64,000 nucleotides of DNA, taken from NCBI GenBank assembly GCA_026913215.1, contig JAPTYK010000001.1, positions 7,626,001-7,690,000 on the forward strand, written 5' to 3'. How positions within the stretch are numbered: the first letter of the stretch is position 1; every line of letters starts with the position of its first letter. Below, piece by piece: positions 46,844 to 56,489 of this stretch. Source of the stretch: Streptomyces diastatochromogenes. Its GTDB lineage: Bacteria; Actinomycetota; Actinomycetes; Streptomycetales; Streptomycetaceae. A program made the translations under genes and the position numbers. The notes beneath the pieces were generated by a model. The model saw only the letters and a program-made list of their open reading frames with translations. It was not told the DNA's origin and made no database searches.

Positions 46844-48113
46844 TCATCGCTTCTCCTCGTAACGCCCCACGACCAGACCGACGTTGGTGCCGCCGAACGC
46901 GAACGCGTTGACCAGGGCGTGCCGCACCTCCTGCCGGCGCGCCGTGTTCGGCACGAAGTCCAGGCCCAGGCGCCGGTCGGGCGTCTCCTGGTTGATGGTC
47001 GGCGGCACCACCCCGTGGTTGATCGCCCCGACCGCCGTCAGCAGGCTCAGCGCCGCCGACGCCGCCGTCAGATGACCGGTCATCGACTTCGGCGAGCTGA
47101 TCAGCAGCCGCTCCGCGGCGTCGCCGAACACCTTCCTGATCGCCGTGGTCTCCGACAGGTCGTTGCCCGGTGCTGGTGCCGTGCGCCACGACGTAGTCGA
47201 TGTCGCCCGGCTCAAGACCGGCGTCCGCGATCGCCGCCGCGATCGACTCGATCGCACCGCTGCCGTCCGGCGGGGAGTCCGTCATCCGCCAGGCGTTCAG
47301 GCTCGTGCCGTAGCCCAGCACCTCGGCCAGGATGTGCGCCCCGCGCGCCCGCGCCGCCTCCAGCTCCTCCAGGACCAGCACCACGCCGCCCTCGCCGAGG
47401 ACGAACCCGGAACGCTGGTCGTCGAAGGGCCGGCTGGCCCGCTGCGGATCGTCGTTGTACTCCTTCGTCAGCGCGCCCAGCAGCCCGAAGCACAGCACGT
47501 CGAGCCAGGTCGTCAACGAGTCGTAGCCGCCCGCGAGCATCAGCGTCGCGTCACCCTCCTGCAGGGTGCGAAACGCCTCGCCGACCGCGTGCCCGGAAGC
47601 CGAGCACGCGGTGGACACCCCCAGCATCGGGCCGGTCGCGTCCAGCATCCGGGCCATCGCCGCCGACGCGATGTTCTGGCTGTAGGCCAGCGCGTCGGAC
47701 GGCGCGTACGTGGAGAACGCGTCCGCCCGCCCGGTGGCGTCGCGCAGCGCGCCGACGTCCACCAGCCACTGCAGATCCGGCCGGTCCACACAGGCGCCCA
47801 TGGCCACACCCATGTCCGCGCCGTCGTAGGTGTCCTTGTCCACGCCCGCGTCGCGCAGCGCCTCCCAGGCCGCACCCACCCCGAAGGTCCCCGGCCGCAG
47901 CAGATGCCGCAGACCCACCGAACCGGGCACCACGTCGGCGAGCCGGAAGTCCTTCACCTCACCGGCGATCGACACGTCGAAACCGGTGGTGTCGATCGTC
48001 GTCAGCCGGCCTACCCCGCTGCGCCCCTCGACCAGTCCCCGCCATGTGCTCGGCGCGTCGTTGCCCAGCGGCGTGACGGCACCCACACCGGTGATGACCA
48101 CCCTGCGGCTCAT
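46844..48113 (-). CDS. ketosynthase alpha 1 (active-site Cys present)
   Basis: About 423 residues. MSRRVVITGVGAVTPLGND; Cys in GVSTACSASGHAVGEAF; His in VAHGTST; His in SMTGHLTAASA. One break near 47170, after which the frame ends NAFAFGGTNVGLVVGRYEEKR. ATG 48113. The residues around the Cys (TACSAS) are like FabF and reducing type II KSs rather than aromatic ones, in keeping with a reduced polyene product. Confidence 0.92.
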
Positions 48114-48138
48114 CGCGGCGCCTCCGTCTCGTCAGGCC

Positions 48139-48601
48139 TCATGCCGTTTCGTCTCCTTCTGCTTCTGCCGTGTCCGTGGTGTGGGCGGGTGCGGTGTACG
48201 GTGCCGTCGGCTCGCACACCATGACCGCGTGCGCGACGGCCAGCCCCCCGCTGTGACTCAAAGAGACGTCCAGGGAGGCCATGCCCAGGGACCGGGCGAC
48301 CGCCTCGACCTCGCCGTACAGCCGCACCCGGGGACGGCCGGCACGGTCGTTGACGACCTCGATGTCCGTCCACTCCATGCGCGGCCCCATGCCGGTCCCC
48401 AGGCTCTTGAGCACCGCCTCTTGGCGGCCCAGCGGCCGGCGAGATGCTCACCGGCCCGCTTGCGCCGATAGCAGTAGGCCAGCTCACGGGCGGTGAACAC
48501 CCGCTCGCGCAGCTCGGGCTGAGAGGTCATCAGCTCCTCCACCCGCGACACCTCGGCCAGGTCCATGCCGGTGCGCACCCGCAGCGGCGGCGGGGCGGCA
48601 C
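48139..48601 (-). CDS. holo-ACP synthase (AcpS-type phosphopantetheinyl transferase)
   Basis: About 154 residues in two frames. Mg/CoA-site motifs: RTGMDLAEVSRVEEL near the start and RWAAKEAVLKSLGTGMG across the break at about 48420, then DVSLSHSGGLAVAHAVM. GTG 48601 comes into frame with one more C at tgccgccccgcc. It converts apo- to holo-ACP and sits next to the elongation ACP gene, so it is probably dedicated to this cluster. Confidence 0.9.
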
Positions 48602-48627
48602 TGTCCGGTGACCGCCCCGCACCCTGC

Positions 48628-49041
48628 CTACGCGGCGGCCGCGGCGAGGGCGGCACGCTCGGTCACCAGGTCCGTCAGGTTCTGCACGGTGAACAGGGAC
48701 AGCACCTCGTCGGCCGTGATCTTCCCGGCCAGCTCCTCCACGTCGATCTGCGGCAGCGACTTCTTCAGCTGCGCGAGACCGACCTCGTTGATGATGTCGT
48801 TCTCGTCGGCGAACTCCTCGTCCGGTATCCCGCCCTGGAGCAGCTCGGCGATGTCCGCCACCTTGATCTTCACGTCCGCGGCCTTCTCGATCCGAAACAG
48901 CACATCGAGCAGGTCGATCGACTCCGCGTCCAGATCGCCCAGCAGCGTGGCGTCGGGAACGACCTCCTCCAGGTCGAGGCCGAGCGCGTCGGCGACCGCC
49001 TCCTGGACGATGGCGCCGAAGTCCTTGTCGTCGTACGACAT
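48628..49041 (-). CDS. acyl carrier protein (elongation ACP, extended)
   Basis: 137 intact residues; phosphopantetheine Ser41 in LGDLDAESIDLLDVLFRIEK. It is about 50 residues longer than a usual ACP: the tail PQIDVEELAGKITADEVLSLFTVQNLTDLV looks like an extra helical part. ATG 49041. Located between the acyltransferase and AcpS genes of the PKS operon. Confidence 0.93.
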   Translation of the reverse strand: MSYDDKDFGAIVQEAVADALGLDLEEVVPDATLLGDLDAESIDLLDVLFRIEKAADVKIKVADIAELLQGGIPDEEFADENDIINEVGLAQLKKSLPQIDVEELAGKITADEVLSLFTVQNLTDLVTERAALAAAAA

Positions 49042-49113
49042 GTCTCTTTTACCCTTCGTAGAATTGCTGGAGAGGAACGGACCGGAGACGAGCGGCCCCC
49101 GGTCCGCACGACG

Positions 49114-50102
49114 TCAGGACGCCACCGGCTCCTGCCACGCCCGCGGCGCCAGTTCGCCGTACAGCGCCGTCAGCCGGCGCGGGTCTCCGGTGGAGCGGGT
49201 ACGGGCCTCTTCGAGGGTGCGGCGGGCGAGCCCGCTGAGCACCCGGCCGGGCCCGATCTCGGTGTACGCGCCCACCGGGTGCCGGGCCGCCGTGCGCAGC
49301 ACCTCGACCCAGCGGACCGGGCCGGTGAGCTGACGGCGCAGCAGCTCCCTGGCCTCCTCGCCCGACCCGATGTAGGTGCCGGTGACCGAGCTGATCACCG
49401 GCAGCACCGGATCGGCGAACGGATGGGCGGCGAGCGCCCGGGTGAACTCCTCCTCCACCGCCGACATCAGCGAGCAGTGGAACGGCGCCCCCACGTCCAG
49501 CCGCACGACCTTCTCGGCACCGGCGTCCAGCGCCGTGCGGCCCGCCGCCTCCACGGCCCGCTCGTGCCCCGAGATGACCGTCTGCAGCGGCTCGTTGTAG
49601 TTCGCGACCTGCACCAGGCCCACCGACCCGGCACTGTCGCAGGCGGCGAGGACCTTCTCCGCGGGCAGACCCAGCACGGCCGCCATCGCGCCGGGCACCT
49701 CACGGGCCACCTCGCCCATCAGCCGGCCGCGCAGCCGCACCAGCTGCAGGGCCGACTCCAGGGACAGCACCCCGGCGGCCACCAGCGCCGGATACTCGCC
49801 CAGGCTGTGGCCCGCCGTCGCCGCCGCCGGTAGCCGGCCGACCGCAGCAGCTCCCACACGGCCAGGCTGGTGGTGGCGATCGCCGGCTGGGTGATCTCGG
49901 TACGGGCGAGCTCCTCGGCGCTGCCGGTCACACAGATCTGCGACAGCGGCAGCCCCAGGATCTCGTCGGCACGGGCGAACAGCCGCCGCGCCGAGGGATG
50001 GGCGTCCAGCAGGTGCCCGGCCATGCCGGGCCGCTGCGATCCCTGTCCGGGGAACATGGCCAGGCAGCCGGTGTCACCGCCGGGGCCGGTCCAACCGGTC
50101 AT
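49114..50102 (-). CDS. malonyl-CoA:ACP acyltransferase (FabD-like)
   Basis: About 330 residues in two frames (break near 49830). AMFPGQGSQRPGMAGHLLD at the start, nucleophile TAGHSLGEYPALVAAG, and VGAPFHCSLM carrying the second catalytic His. The APFH motif is nearer to malonyl- than methylmalonyl-specific types. A discrete acyltransferase inside the PKS operon would charge the elongation ACP without relying on fatty-acid FabD. The start overlaps the preceding small gene by 29 bases. Confidence 0.9.
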
Positions 50103-50346
50103 CGGGTAGTCCTTTCATGGGTCGGTGCGGGGTGCGCTGCCAGCCGGCCGCGTCCGGCGCGGCGACCTGGGGCAGCGCGCTGTGCCAGCCGGCCGGCCGG
50201 CCCCAGCGGCGCGCGGCGACCGGCAGCGGGTCCTGCTCCAGACGGGCGCCGCGCAGCGCCGCGAGCACCACCAGCAGCCCGGCCAGCTCCTCCGGTGTCG
50301 GGTTGCCCCGCAGCACCGTCAGCTCCGCGGCCCGCGCCGCGCTCAC
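50074..50346 (-). CDS. acyl-CoA carboxylase epsilon subunit
   Basis: 90 residues. AELTVLRGNPTPEELAGLLVVLAAL is the conserved pattern of the small epsilon subunit of actinobacterial acyl-CoA carboxylases, ending in a Trp/Pro-rich tail. Its GTG overlaps the stop of the beta-subunit gene (GTGA at 50343), so they are coupled. Confidence 0.88.
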   Translation of the reverse strand: MSAARAAELTVLRGNPTPEELAGLLVVLAALRGARLEQDPLPVAARRWGRPAGWHSALPQVAAPDAAGWQRTPHRPMKGLPDDRLDRPRR

Positions 50347-51980
50347 AGCGGCTCGTTCCCGTGCTTGCGCAGCGGCTGGCGGGCCCGCTTGGTCCGCAGC
50401 ATCTCCAGCGACTTGATCAGCACCCGCCGGGTGTCCGCCGGATCGATGACGTCGTCGACGTGCCCGAGCTGCGCGGCCACGAACGGATTCATCAACTGCT
50501 CGGTGTACTCGGCGATCAGCTCCTTGCGCAGCTTCTCCGGCTCCACCGCCTCACGCAGCTGACGACGGAAGATGATGTTCGCCGCGCCGTCCGCGCCCAT
50601 CACGGCCGTCTGGTTCGACGGCCAGGCGAACGACAGGTCCGAACCGATCGACTTGGAGTCCATGACGATGTACGCGCCGCCGAACGCCTTGCGCAGGATC
50701 ACCTGCACCCGCGGCACGGTCGCCTCGCAGTACGCGTACAGCAGCTTCGCCCCGCGCCGGATGATCGCGTTGTGCTCCTGGTCGGTCCCGGGCATGAACC
50801 CCGGCACGTCCACCAGCGTCACCAGCGGAATGTTGAACGCGTCGCAGGTGCGCACGAACCGGGCGGCCTTCTCCGAGGAGTCGATGTCCAGCACGCCCGC
50901 CATCGCGGCCGGCTGGTTGCCCACGATGCCCACCGTGTGACCGTCCAGCCGCGCCAGCGCGCACACGATGTTCTGCGCCCAGTTCTCCTGGACCTCCAGG
51001 TAGTCGCCGTCGTCGACGATGTGCCCGATGACCGTCCTGATGTCGTACGGCGTCCGGTCGTCGACCGGCACCAGCTTCAAAAGCTCCTCGCACCGCCGGT
51101 CCGGATCGTCCGCCGGCCGGGCGTAGGGAGCGGTCTCGGCGTTGTTCGACGGCAGGTACGACAGCAGCTCGCGCACGCTCTCGAAGCAGAACTCCTCGTC
51201 CGGCGCCACGAAACTCGCCACACCGGTGCGGTTGCCGTGCGTGTACGCCCCGCCGAGCTCCTCGTGCGTGACCTTCTCGCCCGTCACCGCCTGCACCACG
51301 TCGGGCCCGGTGATGAACATGTTGGCCATGCCCTCCACCATGAACGTGAAGTCGGTCAGCGCCGGCGAGTACACCGCGCCGCCCGCACACGAGCCGAGCA
51401 CCACACTGATCTGCGGCACCACGCCCGAGGCGCGGACGTTGCGGGCGAACAGCTTCCCGAAACCGGCCAGCGCGTCGATGCCCTCCTGGATCCGGGCACC
51501 GCCGCCGTCGTTGAGACCGACGACCGGCGCGCCGACGGAGTCGGCGAAGTCGAGCAGCTGATGGATCTTCGCGGCGAACGTCGCGCCCAGCGCGCCGCCG
51601 CGGACCCGGGCGTCATGGGCGAAGACGAAGACCGTACGGCCGTCGATCTCGCCCCAGCCCGTGATCACACCGTCGCCCTCGGGATGCGAGTCCTCCATCC
51701 CGAAGCCCACCGCCCGGTGCTCGGCGAACAGCCCCAGCTCGGTGAACGTGCCCGGGTCGAGCAGTTTCTCGATCCGCTGGCGGGCCAGCAGCTTTCCCTT
51801 GGAGAGGTGCCGGGCGTCGGCTTCCGGGTCGTGCCCGAAATGTGCCTGCGCCCTGCGGGTGGCGAGCTCGTCGGCCAGTTCGGCCATCGTCGGTGCGCGC
51901 GCCGGTGCCGGGGGACGGCGTTCCATGTCGGTCCTGGCGAGGTCCGGCAGCACGGCCTGGGGAGTGTCCGGAGGCGTCAT
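50343..51980 (-). CDS. acyl-CoA carboxylase carboxyltransferase beta subunit
   Basis: 545 intact residues of the PccB/AccD family: LLARQRIEKLLDPGTFTELG, GGARIQEGIDALAGFGKLF, GSCAGGAVYSPAL and DVPGFMPGTDQEHNAIIRRGAK. With the epsilon subunit and a biotinylated alpha subunit from elsewhere it makes malonyl-CoA. AGGAG precedes ATG 51980. It heads the PKS operon, so extender supply is co-expressed with the KS genes. Confidence 0.95.
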   Translation of the reverse strand: MTPPDTPQAVLPDLARTDMERRPPAPARAPTMAELADELATRRAQAHFGHDPEADARHLSKGKLLARQRIEKLLDPGTFTELGLFAEHRAVGFGMEDSHPEGDGVITGWGEIDGRTVFVFAHDARVRGGALGATFAAKIHQLLDFADSVGAPVVGLNDGGGARIQEGIDALAGFGKLFARNVRASGVVPQISVVLGSCAGGAVYSPALTDFTFMVEGMANMFITGPDVVQAVTGEKVTHEELGGAYTHGNRTGVASFVAPDEEFCFESVRELLSYLPSNNAETAPYARPADDPDRRCEELLKLVPVDDRTPYDIRTVIGHIVDDGDYLEVQENWAQNIVCALARLDGHTVGIVGNQPAAMAGVLDIDSSEKAARFVRTCDAFNIPLVTLVDVPGFMPGTDQEHNAIIRRGAKLLYAYCEATVPRVQVILRKAFGGAYIVMDSKSIGSDLSFAWPSNQTAVMGADGAANIIFRRQLREAVEPEKLRKELIAEYTEQLMNPFVAAQLGHVDDVIDPADTRRVLIKSLEMLRTKRARQPLRKHGNEPL

Positions 51981-52041
51981 TGCGGTCCCACTCCTTCCTG
52001 CCCTGTCGCGTAGGTGGCTTCGGATACGACTCTCCGCCACC

Positions 52042-52074
52042 CCGATGGGCGCGGGACTGGAGCGCGTCTTGACC
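52042..52074 (-). promoter_or_regulatory. SARP-type box driving the PKS operon
   Basis: Read leftwards: GGTCAAG, ACGC, GCTCCAG, nine bases, CATCGG. Spacing and sequence are nearly identical to the starter-operon box at 16426. It lies about 60 bases before the carboxyltransferase ATG. Confidence 0.6.
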
Positions 52075-52100
52075 GGGGGTGTAACCCCAGGTGAGCCCCG

Positions 52101-54017
52101 TCAGACCGACAGGTGCACGGCCGCCTCCAGCGCGCCCGCCCGCCCGGCGCCCAGCTCCTGGGCGAAGCTGCGCTGCAGCCCGTCGAGCCGGTACCGCGTG
52201 GGCAGATCGGCCCTCGCCGCCCGGCCACGCTCAGGAAGTGCGCCTCCACCAGCTGCTCACAGGCGTCCTCCACGGCCGCGAAGTCCTTGCCCAGCACCGG
52301 GCACGCCCGATGGGCGTCGAACTCGGGCACCGGCAGATGGGCCAGGCACCGCAGCGCCTCCCGGGCGTCCTTGGGCAGCGCGTTGTACGAGGCCGTGAAA
52401 CTGGCCCGCACGCTCAGCGAACTGTGCGCCAGCTCGTCCAGCCGCCGCCCCTCGTCGCTCAGCCGCTCCGCGTACCGGCTCAGCGACCAGTGCGGGCGGG
52501 TGTTGAGCCGCGCGGCCGCGGCCCGCAGCGCCAGCGGCAGCCCCCGCAGTACCGGGCGATCGCCGCCGCCGCGGCGGCTCCCGCTCCACCCGCTCCGACC
52601 CCAGCATCCGCGCCAGCAGCCGCACGCTGTGACCGTGCGGCAGGTCCGGCAGGTGCAGGACCCGGGCGCCCAGCGGCGTACTGAGCCGGCCCCTGCTGGT
52701 GACCAGCACCGCCACCTCCGCGCTGTCCGGCAGCAGCGGCAGCACCTGCGCGTCGTCGACCGCGTCGTCCAGCGTCAGCAGCAGCCGGCGCCCGGCCAGC
52801 GCCAGCCGGTACACCTCCCGCGCTCGTCGGGATCGGCCGGCAGCCGCTCGGGATCCGTCCCCAGCACCCGCAGCAGCCGGCCCATCACCGCGTACGGATC
52901 CGCCGCCCGCGCACCGCTGCCCCGCAGCGCCGCGTACAGCTGCCCGTCGGGGAACGCCGACCGCAGCCGGTGCCCCAGCCGCACCGCCAGCGCCGTCTTG
53001 CCGACCCCGCCCCGCCCACCACCACGACCGCCGGCGGCTGCGAGACCGTGGGCTGCGTCAACGCCCGCTGCACCACGTCGAGTTCCCGCTCGCGCCCGGT
53101 GAAGTCGGGCAGGTCCAGCGGCAGCATCTGCGGCACCCGCGGACCGGACCGCTCACGCCCGGCCGCCCGCACCGCACCGGCACCGGCACCGGCACCGGCA
53201 TCGGTGCCGGTGCCGGGCCCGGCCGCGCCCGCGGCGCACCGCCGCCCTGCTCGGCCGGCGGCACCGGACCGGCCGTCTCACCGCGCAGGATCGTCTCGTA
53301 CAGCCGCTGCAGCCGCCGGGACGGATCGGTCCCCAGCTCCTTGGCGATCAGCCGCCGCATCGACTGGTAGTACTCCAGCGCGTCGACACTGCGCCCCTCC
53401 CGGTACAGCGCCAGCATCAGCCGCTCGCACAGCTGCTCCGACAGCGGATCGGTCAGCAGCGCCGCCCGCAGCTCCGCGAGCACCACACCGGGACGCTCCA
53501 GCCGGATCTCGGCGTCGGCCCACTGGCTGAGCGCCTCGTGGTGCAGCTGCCGCAGCGTCTCGCGCAGCCGGGCCGCCCAGTCGCCCTGCATCCCGCCCAG
53601 CGCGTCGCCCCGCCACATGTGCAGCGCCTGCTGCAGCAGCGCGCTGCGTTCCTGGTCACCCAGACCCTCCTGCTGCGCGCTCTTCACCAGCCGCCGGAAC
53701 CGCACCAGGTCCACGGCGCCCGGATCGGCCGAAACCTGATACCCGGCCGGGGTCCGCACCAGGCCGATCGGCTCGGCCAGACCGGCCGACGCACGGGCCA
53801 GCGCCCGCCGCAGCCGCGTGATGTACGTGTGGACCACATTGCGGACCCCCGCCGGCGGCTGGTCCCCCCACACCCGGTCCACCAGGGCTTCCAGCGGCAC
53901 CGGCCGTTCCGGATCGACCAACAGGACACCGAGAATGCTGCGTTGTCGCGCGGGGCCCAGATCGGCCAGGGCGTGGCCCGTCCAGAGTTCTATCGATCCC
54001 AGTATCCGGAGCTCCAT
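52101..54017 (-). CDS. AfsR-like SARP with NB-ARC domain, frame-disrupted
   Basis: About 640 residues when joined. N-terminus MELRILGSIELWTGHALADLG, winged helix to residue about 95, BTAD (SALLQQALHMWRGDALGG ... LALYREGRSVDALEYYQ), a linker with a PV repeat, then an NB-ARC ATPase (LDLPDFTGRERELDVVQRAL, PPAVVVVGGAGVGKTALA after repair, LLLTLDDAVDDAQVLPLLP). Several frame changes after about 53180. Stop at 52101, after AVHLSV. ATG 54017. A cluster activator or pleiotropic regulator upstream of the PKS operon. Confidence 0.85.
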
Positions 54018-54128
54018 CGAAGATCACCCGTATCCCTTCAGTGTCCGGAAAACTAGCCCCGGCCGATGCAGCGCCCCTTGATTCCCGCTCTGCCGCTCCC
54101 GGCCCCCTCACCGGCACGACGACGCACG

Positions 54129-54165
54129 TCACCCGCCCCGCGGAACACTCCACGGCGGCGGGTGA
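54129..54165 (-). terminator. hairpin downstream of the PPOX gene
   Basis: TCACCCGCC pairs perfectly with GGCGGGTGA over a 19-base loop, 60 bases beyond the stop of the leftward PPOX gene. The remaining 200-base gap to the SARP start shows no other signal. Confidence 0.5.
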
Positions 54166-54224
54166 GGGGTACCGCGCGGACCGGCCCGCGGCCGCCGCCT
54201 CCCGGGCGCGGCGGCGGGCCGGTC

Positions 54225-54681
54225 TCACTCCAGCCAGGCTCCGTCGCGCATCACGACCCGGCCCCGCAGTTCCGGCACTCCGCGCCAGGCGCGCACGGTT
54301 TGCGGCGCGACGCGCAGATACACGTGGGGGCCTCCTCCGTGCGCGGGTCCCAGCCGAACTTGTCCCGGTAGGCGTCGGCGGCCTCCCCGGGCACCTGCCG
54401 CGCGGGTGGCACGTCGCCTCGCCCTGCAGCAGCACCACGTCCAGGGCGTCCGGCAGCGCCAGCCGGACCCGTGGCTCCGCGGCCGCGTTGCGCGCGGTCG
54501 CGGAACCGGCGCCGGTGCACATCCACCGCCCGCCCGTCCCACCAGAACCACAGGGGCACCTGGTGCGGGCCGTGGTCGGGGTGGGCCGTCGACACCAGAT
54601 GTCGCGCTCCGCGCGGAGCCGTTCCAGGGTGTCCTGCCTGCGCCGCGCCGTGGTGCGGCGGATGATCTCTGTATCGTGCAT
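54225..54681 (-). CDS. PPOX-class flavin/F420-binding protein
   Basis: About 151 residues in three frames. TLERLRAERDIWVSTAHPDHGPHQVPLWFWW, a VRLALPDALDVVLLQGEA strand and YVYLRVAPQTVRAW match the split beta-barrel of pyridoxamine-phosphate-oxidase-like proteins of actinomycetes, many of which bind F420. ATG 54681. It lies next to a second F420-type gene (LLM family), so a shared cofactor is plausible. Probably outside the biosynthetic cluster. Confidence 0.78.
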
Positions 54682-54804
54682 GGGCGCCGACCCTAGCCAG
54701 CGGGCCCGCGGCGCACATGGGCCGCGGGACCTAGGCCCGCGGACGGACCTCTCCCGCACGCCACCGGGGGCCGGCCCCTCAGGAGGCCCGACTCCCGCTT
54801 TCCT

Positions 54805-55738
54805 TCAGGGGTTGGGCGGCGGGGGAGGGGTGAGGAGCGCGGAGGCCAGTTCGCGCCACTGCCGTTGCGGCAGTGCGGCCGGATCGGCGCTCAGCACCTG
54901 CAGGCAGACGTGGTCGGCTCCCGCGTCCAGGTGGTCGCGTACGCGGCGGCGGATCGTCTCCGTGTCGCCGTACGCGACGATCGCGTCCACCAGGCGGCGG
55001 CTGGGGCGGCCGGTGACGTCCTCGTCGCCGAAGCCGAGCCGGCGGACGTTCGCCCGCTGGTGCGCGGCCGACGCGAGGTATCCGGCGACGTGCGCGGTGG
55101 CCACCTCCGGGCGCGGCCGGCGTCGGTGTCCAGGACGACGGCCTGTTCGACGCCGAGGAAGGCGTCCGGTCCCATGACCGACCGGGCCCGCGCGGTGTGG
55201 TCGACGGGCACGAAGTAGGGGTGCGCGCCCCAGGTGCGTTCGGCGGCCAGCGCGAGCATCCGGGGGCCGAGGGCGGCCAGGACGCGGCGGGGGCCGGGTC
55301 GGGGACGGGGCCGTGGGCGGGGACGGCGTCCATGGCGTCGAGGTAGGCGCGCACGGTGGCGAGCGCCCGGCCCCGGGCCGGGACGGGGTAGCCGTCCACC
55401 TCGTGCACGGTGTCGTCGACCCGGTGCCCGCCCAGGCCGAGCAGATAGCGCCCGGGGAAGGCCTCGCCGAGCGTGCGGGTCGCGCCGGCCATGGCGATCG
55501 GGTCGCGGAAGGCGATGTTGGCGATGCCGGACGCGACGGTGATCCGGCGGGTCGCCGACAGCAGTAACCACGCCTGGCCCACCGTGTCGCGGCCGAACGC
55601 CTCGCCGTGCCAGATCGCCCCGTACCCCAGCTCCTCCAGCTCCGCGGCCGATTCCCTTACCCGTCCGGCGGGTTGGCCCTCGTAGGCGAAGGTCCAGATC
55701 CCGACCCGGCCGAGCCCGGTCCGCGCGTCGTCACTCAT
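54805..55738 (-). CDS. LLM-class F420-dependent oxidoreductase
   Basis: About 311 residues. GRVGIWTFAYEGQPAGRV, ELEELGYGAIWHGEAFGRD, LLSATRRITVASGIANI and RYLLGLGGHRVDD form the luciferase-like barrel; the C-terminus DHLDAGADHVCLQVLSAD closes it. Breaks between about 55120 and 55300. ATG 55738 has TGAGGAG upstream. Divergent from a TetR gene with shared operators, so probably the regulated target. Confidence 0.88.
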
Positions 55739-55761
55739 CGGCACTCCTCACGGCAGCGTTC

Positions 55762-55810
55762 CGGAGAGGTTCTCCGTTTCCTGGCGGCTAGAATACGGAG
55801 AACCTCTCCG
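55762..55810. promoter_or_regulatory. two TetR-type palindromic operators
   Basis: CGGAGAGGTTCTCCG (55762-55776) and CGGAGAACCTCTCCG (55796-55810): each is a CGGAGA-N3-TCTCCG palindrome, and the two are inverted copies of each other. A -10-like TAGAAT lies between them. They cover the divergent promoter of the LLM and TetR genes. Confidence 0.85.
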
Positions 55811-55845
55811 GTTTTCCATCGGGGAGCCGACCCGAGGACGCGACG

Positions 55846-56440
55846 ATGACGCACCGGCAGGGACCCACCCCGCCCGACGCCCCGCGGCGCACGGACGCCC
55901 GCCTCAACCGCGAACGGCTGGTGGCGGCGGCGCGCGAGGTGTTCGCCGAAGCCGGCCCCGGCGCCTCCCTCAACGAGATCGCCCGCCGGGCGGGGTGGGC
56001 CCCGGCACCCTGTACCGCCACTTCCCCACCGCTCGGCCCTGCTGACCGCCGTCCTCGAAGACCGCATCGCGACCCTGGCCGCCCGCGCGGAAGACCTGCT
56101 CGCCGCCGAGGACCCCGACGACGCCCTGGAGCGGTGGCTGCGGGCCTTCCTCACCCACGCCCGCGTGAACCAGGGCATGGGCGGCGCCCTGCTGCTGGAA
56201 CCGGACGGCACCTCGGGCCCCGACTGCCACCGCCGCATCCTGGACATGGCGGCCGGCCTGCTCACCTGGGCCCAGCGGCACGGCACCGCCCGCGCCGACC
56301 TGACCGCCGACGACCTCCTGCAACTCGTCGTCGGGATCGCCCTGTCCACCGCCCACGGCGAGGACCGGCCCGCACGCCCCGACCGGCTCCTGGACCTGGT
56401 CCTGGACGCCGTGCACACCCCGCCGCGCCGCGACAAGTGA
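55846..56440 (+). CDS. TetR-family repressor
   Basis: About 198 residues. The helix-turn-helix reads RLNRERLVAAAREVFAEAGPGASLNEIARRAGVGPGTLYRHFPTR after one frame repair near 56000; the ligand-binding part ends DDLLQLVVGIALSTAHGE. ATG 55846, 36 bases after the second operator, so it is likely self-repressed and controls the LLM gene. Confidence 0.9.
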
Positions 56441-56470
56441 CCCCCCTGCCCGGCACACCGGGCAGGGGGG
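56441..56470. terminator. perfect 13-bp bidirectional terminator
   Basis: CCCCCCTGCCCGG, CACA, CCGGGCAGGGGGG lies between the convergent TetR and ABC1 kinase genes. Confidence 0.85.
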
Positions 56471-56489
56471 AGGTGTCAGCCCGCCGCGT

